A stretch of DNA of 64,000 nucleotides. Origin: Ignavibacteria bacterium RIFOXYB12_FULL_35_14. Its GTDB lineage: Bacteria > Bacteroidota > Ignavibacteria > Ignavibacteriales > Ignavibacteriaceae. How positions within the stretch are numbered: position 1 is the stretch's first letter; each line of letters opens with the position of its first letter. The notes under the pieces were generated by a model that was given only the letters and a program-made list of their open reading frames with translations, did not search any database and had not been told where the DNA came from. Location of the stretch: contig MHAR01000066.1 of NCBI GenBank assembly GCA_001803045.1, positions 5,218 through 69,217 on the forward strand, given 5' to 3'. Positions 34,935-44,388 of the stretch are shown piece by piece. The translations under genes were made by a program, and so were the position numbers.

Positions 34935-37835
34935 TTAAATCGTTTTTATTACTATGGTTCTTTTTTCTTTTGAAGCATCTAGTTTAATGTACAACATGTT
35001 ATTTTCAATTGAGTAAAAATATTTACCGGAGGATTTTAGAAACTCCTCCCAATTCCGTATTGGACTTAATTCTTTCCCACTATATTTAACTTCTTTAACT
35101 GACGGGAGATTTACGATTAAAGATATATTTGTTTTGAAAGGTGGAATTTCCAAAACCACTTTCCCGTTTTCAGAAGAAGCTTTTATTTTTTTAACCTTCC
35201 CTTCAACATAGTCGTTGTACTCATATTCAATCGTCTTTTCCGGTGAGACAATAAAAGTAAGATTATTGTAGGAATTCAATTCGTTTGTCATACCGGAAGC
35301 AAGTTGAAAATTCTTGTTCATATTAAGCGGAGTAATACTTCCATTCTTTATAAACACCGGCAGATGGTCATCAGGTACATCAAATTGGTGGTTAGTTTTC
35401 CCTTTGAATTTTTTGAACGACCACAAATCCAACCATTCACCTTCCGGCAGATAAACTTCTTTTTTTGTTCCGGGTTCGGTAACCGGGTATATCAACAAAT
35501 TTCTTCCGAGCATATAATTGATTTCATTATTCAAAATATTTCCATCATGAGGATAATCCAACATCAACGGATGCATAAATGGGATTCCGGTTTCAGAAGT
35601 ATATACTGTTTCGGAGAACAAATACGGTATCAAATTAAAACGTGCGTTTGCAAATTTTTTGTAAACATCAATGCAAGATGGATCGTTGTACATACGAGCA
35701 ATATTCCATGGAGTTCTTTCCAGATCAGCATCACCGGAATAAGCCGAATGGAATTGCATTACCGGAGAGAATGCCGCTTGCGCCAAACTACGTTTGTATA
35801 ATTCAGGCGAGAGATTTGTTTCATCATGGTAACCGGCAATGTCATACGCGATAAAAGAAATTCCTGAAATAGATGAATTCAAACATGATCTTATCGCTTC
35901 CTCGAAAGCCGGAAAAGAAGAACATTGATCGCCATTCCATGCAAGCGGATGTTTTTGAGCGCCGAATGTTCCTGCCCGATGAAAGACAACTGCATCTTTG
36001 TTAACCGATTTAATAAGTTTATAATAAGCGTCGACGTAAAGATTTGGATAAAGATTTCTCATCTCTTCGCCTTTCCTTCCGTCTGAAAAAATTAAATCTC
36101 TTCCCCAGATAAATTCGCCACCGTCGCATTTAAATCCGTCTATCTTCATTTCTTCAACAAGGTATCGTCGCTTTTTCATCCACCAATCGGAAGCGTCTTT
36201 ATTTGTGAAATCGAGATTCAAACTGTTGCCGAACCATGTCGGCGGAATTCTGAACGGAGAGCCGTCGGCATTTTTTATAATAAAATTTTTCTCAATAGCA
36301 TATTTCTCATCAATATCTCTTTGTTCATTTTGCACCGAACTTGCTTTTAGTACGGGAATATTCCACAGCACCAACTTCATGTTGTCTTTATGAAGATTGT
36401 TTATCATTCCAATCGGATCCGGCCATCTGCCTGCAAACTTAAAATCCTTCAATGAAAAACCATTTGAGCCCAACTTCGGTTTATAGACCGCATCGTTGAA
36501 AATGTAAAATGTTTCTTCATCGCTCCATGCTTCAATAACAACAACTGTATTAGGAATGTCATATTTTTTTAACGAATCAACTTGCGCTTCGATTTCAGTC
36601 TGTTTATCCCATTCGTTTGCGGAAATCCAGGGACCCAAAGTCCAAACTGGTATGCGATCGCTTTTCCCGGTTAGAGTCGTAAAGCTGGAAATAATTTTGG
36701 ATGGTTTTTCTTCTGCGAATAAAAAGTATTGGAATTCACCGCTAAATTTCCTTCCGAAATTTGAAACGATCTCGCATCTGTTTGTTTTATCCGTATCCAG
36801 GTTGAAACGGGAATAATAAGTTGAGTTAAGAAAAAATCCATAATTCTTATTTGTGAAATAGAACGGTACAGGAATATAAGTCCGTAAGCCTTGATCCTTC
36901 CAGGTATTTACGACATAATTATCAATGCCGTTCCCTCTTTGATTTATAGAATTGTAACGCTCACCGAATCCGAAAAACATTTCATCATCCGCCGTATAGA
37001 AATTCTCACTAACCTTTAATATACCTACGTTATTGTTCAAAAAACCTATCGATGAATGATCGGCATATGTAAATTGTTTGACTACTACTTTGTTAGTTTC
37101 TTTTGAAACAAGTTTTAAATGGAATGGTTTATAATTTATTTCAAGATTCAATTTTGAGTTTGATAAAATTGCCTTCCCTTCCGATTGCCGGAACAAACAT
37201 TTTTCCTTACTCGTAGTGTTAATTTTTTCGGAATTTTTGAATGAAATTCCAAGTTGTAGTGATGCTTCGGTGTTAAACGAGATTTGAACAACCGGATTAA
37301 CCGCCGCGTTCGTTGAACCGCATGAAAGGACTAAATTATTATCCGAAAAGTTTACCGATTTTACATCCGTCAAATAATCCCAGCCGTAGGTAACAAAATT
37401 ATATTCAACTGATTTTGCCTTTTCGCTATCATTATAATTAATTCGTAAACTGTATTTAACTGAATCGCCTTTTGTATATTTACCGATATCCGCTTTCCAA
37501 TAGCTCTCTCCCGAAAGATTATATTGAAACTCCGCTCTAAAAGTTTTTACTGGCTGTCCGCTCACCAAAACATCAACAAAACATTCTTGCTTATTGAAAA
37601 TCGGTGAGGTTTTAAAATTTATAAACACGTTTTCATTTTCAACAGGATCGCGCGGTTCTCTTTCGCAATTATTTAACGGGATTTCCAATTCTCTATCAGG
37701 ATAAATATTTTCAAACCCAAGCGGGCTATGATGTATAACCGCTTGCGCAAATAAATGATTAGTTAAACAAAGGGAAATCAATAACGTTAGAGAAAAAACT
37801 TTTTTCGTTAATGAAAAAGAAAAACCGTTAATCAT
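34935..37835 (-). CDS. Secreted GH31 alpha-glycosidase (alpha-glucosidase/alpha-xylosidase)
   Basis: The 966-residue enzyme has a signal peptide (about 1-31), an extra N-terminal beta domain, the GH31 N-terminal sandwich and the catalytic barrel. The nucleophile is D571 in DGFKCDGGEF and the acid/base D636 in WNGDQ. FHRAGTFGAQKHPLAW and the HSAYSGDADLERTPW segment are well kept. A C-terminal beta domain follows. Within GH31 both alpha-glucosidases and alpha-xylosidases occur; the GH97 neighbour favours alpha-glucoside cleavage. It is separated from GH97 by 39 bp and from the SurA-like gene by 11 bp, so the genes should be co-transcribed. Confidence 0.9.
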   Translation of the reverse strand: MINGFSFSLTKKVFSLTLLISLCLTNHLFAQAVIHHSPLGFENIYPDRELEIPLNNCEREPRDPVENENVFINFKTSPIFNKQECFVDVLVSGQPVKTFRAEFQYNLSGESYWKADIGKYTKGDSVKYSLRINYNDSEKAKSVEYNFVTYGWDYLTDVKSVNFSDNNLVLSCGSTNAAVNPVVQISFNTEASLQLGISFKNSEKINTTSKEKCLFRQSEGKAILSNSKLNLEINYKPFHLKLVSKETNKVVVKQFTYADHSSIGFLNNNVGILKVSENFYTADDEMFFGFGERYNSINQRGNGIDNYVVNTWKDQGLRTYIPVPFYFTNKNYGFFLNSTYYSRFNLDTDKTNRCEIVSNFGRKFSGEFQYFLFAEEKPSKIISSFTTLTGKSDRIPVWTLGPWISANEWDKQTEIEAQVDSLKKYDIPNTVVVIEAWSDEETFYIFNDAVYKPKLGSNGFSLKDFKFAGRWPDPIGMINNLHKDNMKLVLWNIPVLKASSVQNEQRDIDEKYAIEKNFIIKNADGSPFRIPPTWFGNSLNLDFTNKDASDWWMKKRRYLVEEMKIDGFKCDGGEFIWGRDLIFSDGRKGEEMRNLYPNLYVDAYYKLIKSVNKDAVVFHRAGTFGAQKHPLAWNGDQCSSFPAFEEAIRSCLNSSISGISFIAYDIAGYHDETNLSPELYKRSLAQAAFSPVMQFHSAYSGDADLERTPWNIARMYNDPSCIDVYKKFANARFNLIPYLFSETVYTSETGIPFMHPLMLDYPHDGNILNNEINYMLGRNLLIYPVTEPGTKKEVYLPEGEWLDLWSFKKFKGKTNHQFDVPDDHLPVFIKNGSITPLNMNKNFQLASGMTNELNSYNNLTFIVSPEKTIEYEYNDYVEGKVKKIKASSENGKVVLEIPPFKTNISLIVNLPSVKEVKYSGKELSPIRNWEEFLKSSGKYFYSIENNMLYIKLDASKEKRTIVIKTI

Positions 37836-37874
37836 TTATGAACCTCAATGAGAATAAGTGATCTAATTGCTTCA

Positions 37875-39860
37875 TTAGTTTATTTTTCCAATTTTACATG
37901 CAAAGCCTCCGCCGGGTGCAAGATGAATCAAATATTCTTGATTGGCGGAAATTTTTTCTTCTTTAATAATTACCGGATACGGATTACTGATGTAATGTGC
38001 ATCTTTACCGTCCGAATATGATTTCATTAAATAATTACCCGGCTCTAAAAAATCAAATTTGATTTTAACTTCCCTTCTGTTCTCATCCGATACGGCGCCG
38101 ATGTACCATGCACCGTTTTTTTCTCGTGCAATTACGACGTAATCTCCAATCACGGCGTTAAGTGCAATTGTCGTATCCCAATCTGTCGGCACATTTTTAA
38201 TAAACTCAAATGCGGGATTATCTTTATAATTCTCTATTAGATCCGCCGCCATTTGAAACGGACTATAAAGCACAACATAAAGTGCAAGTTGGTTAGCCAA
38301 AGTCGATTTTACAAATTCATCTTTTTTGTACTGATCATATTTCAAATCGAAAATTCCGGGTGTGTAATCCATTGGTCCAGATATGCCACGTGTAAAAGGT
38401 AAAACCGTTACGTGTTCGGGTGGATTTCCAACACTCCACGCATTCCATTCCATTCCACGAACGCCTTCACCGGTCATTAAGTTTGGATAGGTTCTGCAAA
38501 GACCAGTTGATTTAATCGGTTCATGAACGTCAAGCATAATTTTATATTCGTAAGCTTTTTCCATCACGTGATTATAATGGTCGATCATTTTTTGCCCGTA
38601 ATGATAACCATCGGGACGAATCGGTCCGGCGTAACCGGTTTTGACAATATTAACACCGTTGTCTTTATAAAATTTTAAAGCTGCATCTAATTGTTTTTCA
38701 TAGTTCAAGTAATCACCACCTGTTTCGTGATGACCAATCAACGAAATATTTTTTGATTTTGCATACTTCGACAATTCTTTGAGATCGAAATCGGGATAAC
38801 ATTCGGTATAAGAAAAAGCGCCGTTACCTTTGCCCCACATTTCCCATCCTTTGTTCCAACCTTCGGCAAGCACCGCATCAAAATTGTTCTTCGAGGCAAA
38901 GTCAATATATCTCTTTACGTTTTCTGTTGTCGCGCCATGTTTCGGTCCCGTTACCCACGAATTTTTATTGAGATGCATCGCCCACCAAACACCGACATAT
39001 TTCCCAGGTTTTATCCAATCAAAATTTTTATCTGCCGGCTGAGGATTCAGATTTATAATGATATTTGATGAAATTAATTTTTCCGCATTCGGGGTAATAA
39101 TTATTACTCGCCACGGTGTGTCAAACGGTGCGGTTTGTTTTACTCTTATTCCATCAGGCCAGGGAACTAAAACAGATTGGAAAGAATTTGGGAGAGAGCG
39201 ATTTCTTTCAAGAGTCATGCTTGAATATTTTTTAAGTTCGGCTTCGTGGATTACAACACACGTTCCCTTCTTTGTTTGAAGGGTTACCGGTGTGTGAACC
39301 CCCATCATTTTATCAAGATTCGTGTTGCGGTATGTGTATTCTTCGCTGTCGTAATCATTTGGAATCCACCATGCAGAAAAATTACCGGCGAAATTAAAGT
39401 ACGTCTGTTCGTCTGTTATCTCAAAGTAGTTATTTCCTTTTTGTTCATTAAAATGATATTTGAATGCAACACCGTCGTTATATACTCTAACAATTAATTT
39501 TATTATTCTCGAAGGAGGAACTTTTTCTTCAAGCGTAAAAGTTAACTCGTTGTACTCGTTCAATATATTTTTATTTTGTCCCCACACCGGTTTCCAAACT
39601 TCGCTGAATTTATTTGTTACAAAATCAATACAAGAAAAATTTGAAAGTTCGGATTGATTCTTAAATTTGAATCCCAGCGAAGAGGGCGCAATTATCTTTT
39701 CATCTCCGTAGATAACTTCATAATAAGGCACACCTTCACGAAGAGAAAATGAAAGCATTATCCGTCCGTCTGGTGAAATAATTTTGTGTTCGTCAGAAGC
39801 GAAAGCTACCGAAATTATGATCAATACTGCGAATAACATTTTCATTAAGTTAATTTTCAT
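37875..39860 (-). CDS. Secreted GH97 alpha-glucosidase (SusB-like)
   Basis: The 661-residue protein has a signal peptide (about 1-21), an N-terminal beta sandwich, a catalytic barrel opening with KPGKYVGVWWAMHLNKNSW, and a C-terminal all-beta domain. The conserved GH97 acids are E447 in DVHEPIK, E465 in MTGEGVRG and E471 in MEWN. At the position where retaining GH97 members have an Asp nucleophile, this protein has G409 (VKTGYAG), which points to the inverting SusB-like class. SusB acts on maltooligosaccharides and alpha-glucosides. The gene lies 16 bp after the six-hairpin glycosidase stop. Confidence 0.9.
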   Translation of the reverse strand: MKINLMKMLFAVLIIISVAFASDEHKIISPDGRIMLSFSLREGVPYYEVIYGDEKIIAPSSLGFKFKNQSELSNFSCIDFVTNKFSEVWKPVWGQNKNILNEYNELTFTLEEKVPPSRIIKLIVRVYNDGVAFKYHFNEQKGNNYFEITDEQTYFNFAGNFSAWWIPNDYDSEEYTYRNTNLDKMMGVHTPVTLQTKKGTCVVIHEAELKKYSSMTLERNRSLPNSFQSVLVPWPDGIRVKQTAPFDTPWRVIIITPNAEKLISSNIIINLNPQPADKNFDWIKPGKYVGVWWAMHLNKNSWVTGPKHGATTENVKRYIDFASKNNFDAVLAEGWNKGWEMWGKGNGAFSYTECYPDFDLKELSKYAKSKNISLIGHHETGGDYLNYEKQLDAALKFYKDNGVNIVKTGYAGPIRPDGYHYGQKMIDHYNHVMEKAYEYKIMLDVHEPIKSTGLCRTYPNLMTGEGVRGMEWNAWSVGNPPEHVTVLPFTRGISGPMDYTPGIFDLKYDQYKKDEFVKSTLANQLALYVVLYSPFQMAADLIENYKDNPAFEFIKNVPTDWDTTIALNAVIGDYVVIAREKNGAWYIGAVSDENRREVKIKFDFLEPGNYLMKSYSDGKDAHYISNPYPVIIKEEKISANQEYLIHLAPGGGFACKIGKIN

Positions 39861-39876
39861 GCTAAACCTTACGCCT

Positions 39877-42558
39877 TTAATTAACCGGAATAATTCTAAG
39901 ATGATCGATCAACGCTTCATTCTTTTCCCCGTGCATATTAACGTTTACCGGGAGGTATTTTAATTCAAATCGGGATATTCCTTTTTTCAAAAAACATTTA
40001 ATCGAATTTGAATATCCCCAGTTGTTCCAAACGTTATCACCGCGCTGCGGTAAAACGATAGTTGATGCCAACTCATCATTTATGTACAAAGTGCGGATTC
40101 CGCAGGCATTAAATGTATTGATCGGCCCGTTGCCGTTTGCGTATTTAAAATCGATCCGGTAATAACCCTCGCGATTTATTTCTTTTGTAAAAAGAATATT
40201 GGTATTGTTCGTTGAAGTTGTTCTGATATATTTTTTTCCGGATAAACCATCACTACCGGATTCAAACGAACCATTTGATGCTTTCACTTCAAAATCATTT
40301 TCGTTTAAAATCATAACCGGTTCGGACATGAACGATTCGTAACCGTCTTTATCAACAGCCGCAACAGAATATTCATCAACAATGTTTTTGGGTGTAACTG
40401 AAAAAGATTCTTCTTTGACTTCTGCTATCTTGAAACCATTTTGAAATACTTTATAGTATTCGGCGCCTTCAATTTTTTGCCAGTTTAACTTACTAGTTTT
40501 GATATCAATAATCGGGGTAGATGGAGCAAAATGGTTTTTGACAAGATTAATTTTGCCGCCGATGCTTTTATTATCCAAGAATAATTCAATTGTATGTTTG
40601 CCAGAAATATTTTTCGATATCGAAACAGTCTTAACTTTCTTACCATCAAGCAGAGCATTAACAATTTTTGATCCAAAGCCGTGAACAGTTATATCAAGCG
40701 ATGCATTTCTATATTTAAAATTTGTGAGCTTTTTATCACCGCCGAATTTTTCCGGAACAAAGGGAGAAATCTCCAAACCTTTTTCGTTTAGATCGATACC
40801 GAACATTACCCGGTAAACCGTTGCAAGATTTCCGGCAATACTCCAGAGCATCCTGTCAGAATTAATTTCTGTCCCGTCAAAATGACCATTATCTGCAACC
40901 ATGTTTTCTTTATTAGTAAGGAATAAGGATGCCGCGCGGTAAATTACATCCATCCCAAACTGAACAGCGGTTTCATTCTTCACTTTCGAAGCAGCCCATG
41001 TCCAGTAGCTTACAACAAACGGCCATATCGTGTTATTGTGATAAGGAGGAATATTTTTTATCTGCGGAAAGATACAAGTTGGTCCATATTCAACAACCGG
41101 CATTTTTTCAAATATGTTTTTACTTTTTTTCTCATCGGCAATATTAAACAAAACCGATAAAGCTTCGCCAAGCGCTTCCGACTTTTGGGAAACATAATTG
41201 TAATTTCTTCCGTATGTAAATTGCCCGAAGTAACCTTTATCATTGAGCCATAATGATTTGTTAATTGCTGTTTTTAAGTTTGCTGCTAATTTATTGTATT
41301 CACCTTTACTGTTTCCGAGTTCATTTTCCATCAAAGATAAGATTTCCAATGTGCGGTAGTGTAAAGCATTTGTGCCAAGGCATGATGATTTATAAATATC
41401 TTTCGGATCCATCCAAAGCGGATAAGTTTGTTCACGCCAATCCAGGAAAGAGGATTCACCAAACACGAGATTTGTGTTTTTGTCATAAGCATTTTCAATA
41501 TCCGCATCAACGGATTTTTTAATTATTCCGTATGCAAGTTTAAGCCATTCGGAATCGCCGGTTACAAGATATACTTCCCATGCGGCAACAGCCCAAACAA
41601 CTCTATCCGTAGAAATCGGCCATGAGCCCCCCGTACCGGTATCTTGAATAATTCTACCGTTACTTACTTTTCTCAACAAACTTTGTTTTGCAATATCCGG
41701 CTTAATCAGAGCGAGCGAAAGGAAAATACTGTAGCTAATATCCCGCGTCCACACCCCGTGCCATTTTGCTCCGGCCATGAAAGTTGAATCGGGTCGGATA
41801 TCTAGCAATAACTCTTCCAGCGCCATATTGTAAAGCGCTTGTTGAAGAACATTTTGAGATTCAAATTTAGGGAATTGTGAAATATCATTTTTCAATTGCC
41901 AGACCGCATTTCCTTCTTCATCGATAGAGCGGTAGTCGTTTGTTTTGAAAACTATTTTACACTCGTAAATCCCATCGCCATCGGGATCAGTCATTTTATA
42001 TTGAGGATCTTTTTGTATCTCGCCGAAATTCCAAGAAAGTGGCTCGAAATCTCCCGCAATAAACAATCCTTCAAAATTATCTTTAGTAATTCTGCTGCCG
42101 TTGTATGTATCAAAGTATCCCTTTTCTTCAAAGGATTTCAAGACAACTCTAAAATCCACCCTGAATAGAACAAATATTTTGGAATTCTTCGGAAGGAATT
42201 CGTTTTCAATTTTCGCAATTTCTTTTTCACCATTTAATTCATTTCCGAACTCAAAAACAGGAGTGACGTAATTTTTATTCTCCGGTTTTAGAAGTATGAA
42301 ATGATCATCGGTCGGTTTTCTTTCGTTATCCGCACCGTTGATGCTGAATTTAAATTGAATTACAGCACTGGTACTTTTTGTAAACCCGTCTTTGTAATTC
42401 GATTTAATCTTAGTTGACGATTCCGCAACAGATTTATATGATTTTTGTATTGCAGCATCGTTGCCAACATCAAACGATTTCTGCGCTAAAAGTTCCGGGT
42501 GAAATATTACACATAACAATAAAATTACAACTAAATTCCAAAAGACTTTTTTATTCAT
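39877..42558 (-). CDS. Secreted (alpha/alpha)6 six-hairpin glycosidase with C-terminal CBM35-like module
   Basis: The 893-residue protein has a signal peptide (about 1-25), a beta-rich N-terminal region (about 30-225), a six-hairpin toroid (about 235-640) and a C-terminal galactose-binding-like module (about 755-893) of the CBM6/35 type. In the toroid, GVWTRDISYSIFLSLALIK, TGGSWPISTDRVVW and the YHNNTIWPFVVSYWTWAA segment resemble GH63/GH133-type and related amylo-glucosidase folds. I cannot assign a GH number. The context suggests action on alpha-glucan or branched maltooligosaccharides. It heads the three-glycosidase run, after a terminator-like hairpin. Confidence 0.78.
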   Translation of the reverse strand: MNKKVFWNLVVILLLCVIFHPELLAQKSFDVGNDAAIQKSYKSVAESSTKIKSNYKDGFTKSTSAVIQFKFSINGADNERKPTDDHFILLKPENKNYVTPVFEFGNELNGEKEIAKIENEFLPKNSKIFVLFRVDFRVVLKSFEEKGYFDTYNGSRITKDNFEGLFIAGDFEPLSWNFGEIQKDPQYKMTDPDGDGIYECKIVFKTNDYRSIDEEGNAVWQLKNDISQFPKFESQNVLQQALYNMALEELLLDIRPDSTFMAGAKWHGVWTRDISYSIFLSLALIKPDIAKQSLLRKVSNGRIIQDTGTGGSWPISTDRVVWAVAAWEVYLVTGDSEWLKLAYGIIKKSVDADIENAYDKNTNLVFGESSFLDWREQTYPLWMDPKDIYKSSCLGTNALHYRTLEILSLMENELGNSKGEYNKLAANLKTAINKSLWLNDKGYFGQFTYGRNYNYVSQKSEALGEALSVLFNIADEKKSKNIFEKMPVVEYGPTCIFPQIKNIPPYHNNTIWPFVVSYWTWAASKVKNETAVQFGMDVIYRAASLFLTNKENMVADNGHFDGTEINSDRMLWSIAGNLATVYRVMFGIDLNEKGLEISPFVPEKFGGDKKLTNFKYRNASLDITVHGFGSKIVNALLDGKKVKTVSISKNISGKHTIELFLDNKSIGGKINLVKNHFAPSTPIIDIKTSKLNWQKIEGAEYYKVFQNGFKIAEVKEESFSVTPKNIVDEYSVAAVDKDGYESFMSEPVMILNENDFEVKASNGSFESGSDGLSGKKYIRTTSTNNTNILFTKEINREGYYRIDFKYANGNGPINTFNACGIRTLYINDELASTIVLPQRGDNVWNNWGYSNSIKCFLKKGISRFELKYLPVNVNMHGEKNEALIDHLRIIPVN

Positions 42559-42602
42559 TATAACAGTATCAAAGTATTGTGCAAAATTAGAATTAGAAAA
42601 TC

Positions 42603-42628
42603 AGAGGAGACTTATGTATGTCTCCTCT
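42603..42628 (-). terminator. Hairpin between the T9SS-sorted glycan-binding gene and the glycosidase gene
   Basis: AGAGGAGAC (42603-42611) and GTCTCCTCT (42620-42628) are a perfect 9-bp stem with an 8-nt loop, about 20 bp past the stop of the minus-strand gene at 42649. The downstream tail GATTTTCT is moderately T-rich. It splits the locus into surface-protein and enzyme transcription segments, or attenuates between them. Confidence 0.7.
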
Positions 42629-42648
42629 TGATTTATACTAACCATGAA

Positions 42649-44265
42649 TTATTTTAAGAGCATCATCTTCTTTGTAATCAAACTAGATCCGTTTGACAGA
42701 CTATAAAAATAAATCCCGCTTGATAATGAAGCTCCGTTAAATCTTACTTCATATGTACCGGCAGTTTGTTGTGTATTTACCAATTCCATAACCTTTTGAC
42801 CAAGTATATTATAGATACTTAGATTTACATTCGCCGGTTTACTAATTGCATATTTAATTGTTGTCGAAGGGTTGAATGGATTTGGGTAATTTTGTTCTAA
42901 CACAAAATTATTGGGGATCATTTCATCAATTTGTCTCACATCCGTAGTGGAATTATAATATTGGGACCAAACATCAAGAAACTCAATGATGCCGGATGCA
43001 GTTTGTATAAGTCTACCCATATGATCCTGACCCAAATTTCCTTCATTGTCCATTGGCTTTGCCCCATTAATCAACTCACAGCCTTTATAGTATGCACCGT
43101 ATTTATATGCAAATCCTCCCGATTGTGAACCTGATGGAAATTTAATAGCTCTTGACCATATTTTATCTCCTGCAACTTTGTCTCCTCTTATTCCGGAATC
43201 ATTCATCGCAAACATTGAACCATCCAATGTATCGCTTGGAACAAATGGTCCATTTACTGAACCACCGAACACATCATGATCTCCACGAATTCCTATGAAC
43301 TCGATAGAGTCAACTGGAATTAAAGAATTATCATAGTAATTGCGTGGTTGATTATTCATATCAACTTGAAACAGGATAGTCATTTCACTTTCCAGTACTG
43401 GACCTAATGGGAAAAAATATGGGGTAAAAGGACCTAGCTCCACTTCTGCACTATCTTCTCTAAAAACATAATATCTACCATTGCTGCCTTCCCATCCCAT
43501 ATTTCCAAACCTTGTATCGGGACCACCTTTGAATTTCCAGCGTAATGAGTCCCCAATTACTTTAGCAGTATCTAATTCTACTACGATAGTTGTCTCATAA
43601 ATAATCCCAGGTTCTAATGGATTTTGATGCATAAATCGAGTATTATCATTACCAATTACTAAGCTATTATCATCCCAAGTAAATCCCTCAACGCGTACAA
43701 AATCACCCTCGGCAGGGTCGAAATAGCCCAAACCACTTCCATATATACTTGATAAATCCAACTTAATATGAAGTGTATTTTGGGGACCTCCAACTGAACC
43801 AGTTTCACCTTTAAATTGGATTTTGGGAACAACTGGATCAAGATTAATAATGGAACCATCAGGTTGAATTATAAATGGATACCCATCATAACTTGCATCA
43901 AATCCACTCTCCCAACCTCCGTTTTCAAAAAGGAAAGATGGCCAGGCCATTAACTTCCATCTTATAGAATCTCCAACTGTTAAACCACTGCTAGATGGTA
44001 TAGTAAGAACAATAGTAGTTTTAAATATTGTTGGATTGGCAGGGTCAGGCAACATAATTCTACTACCACTCAAATCATTGTCCGACAATCCTTCTCCCCA
44101 GACTAGTCCTTGAACCATGATTGAATCTTGCGCAGAATCAAATCCCGCAGCTATTAACGAACTCATATTTGCACTAAAGGTAACCGTATTAATTATTTGT
44201 GCAAACGAAATTCCATTATAAATAAATAGCACAACAATAAATAACGAGTAAATTCTTTTAAGCAT
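42649..44265 (-). CDS. T9SS-secreted multidomain surface protein, possible starch-binding (SusE/F-like)
   Basis: The 538-residue protein has a signal peptide (about 1-22), two related beta modules (about 25-165 and 165-285) that share a pattern around V-x-G-x-x-W and L-x-W-K, a third beta module (about 290-440), and a T9SS C-terminal sorting domain with NYPNPFNPSTTIKYAI and the final KKMMLLK. The repeated modules look like carbohydrate-binding folds. A role as surface glycan-binding protein, analogous to SusE/SusF, is inferred from position between PorV-like and glycosidase genes and not from a recognised domain. Confidence 0.72.
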   Translation of the reverse strand: MLKRIYSLFIVVLFIYNGISFAQIINTVTFSANMSSLIAAGFDSAQDSIMVQGLVWGEGLSDNDLSGSRIMLPDPANPTIFKTTIVLTIPSSSGLTVGDSIRWKLMAWPSFLFENGGWESGFDASYDGYPFIIQPDGSIINLDPVVPKIQFKGETGSVGGPQNTLHIKLDLSSIYGSGLGYFDPAEGDFVRVEGFTWDDNSLVIGNDNTRFMHQNPLEPGIIYETTIVVELDTAKVIGDSLRWKFKGGPDTRFGNMGWEGSNGRYYVFREDSAEVELGPFTPYFFPLGPVLESEMTILFQVDMNNQPRNYYDNSLIPVDSIEFIGIRGDHDVFGGSVNGPFVPSDTLDGSMFAMNDSGIRGDKVAGDKIWSRAIKFPSGSQSGGFAYKYGAYYKGCELINGAKPMDNEGNLGQDHMGRLIQTASGIIEFLDVWSQYYNSTTDVRQIDEMIPNNFVLEQNYPNPFNPSTTIKYAISKPANVNLSIYNILGQKVMELVNTQQTAGTYEVRFNGASLSSGIYFYSLSNGSSLITKKMMLLK

Positions 44266-44388
44266 TTTCTCTTCTCCTTTATTATTATTAAAGTAGGTTA
44301 TTAAAACACAATAGATCGATTAAATTTTTTTGAGCATTTTCTCTTCTCCTTTCTTATTATTAAAGTGGGTTATTAAAACCCAATAGAT
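44262..44388. repeat. 55-bp tandem duplication of stop-intergenic-start sequence (72-bp period)
   Basis: Two copies, 44262-44316 and 44334-44388, match at 52 of 55 positions. Each contains, on the minus strand, the last codons and stop of the PorV-like gene, the spacer, the ribosome binding site AAGGAGA and an ATG. The upstream copy of the start gives a five-codon frame (MLKKI then stop); the other begins the real gene at 44265. The extra RBS-ATG may tune translation or be a neutral duplication. Confidence 0.85.

Noticed and set aside
35304..35801. 165-codon plus-strand frame inside the GH31 gene
   Set aside because: It is antisense to a well-supported catalytic domain and shows no family features.
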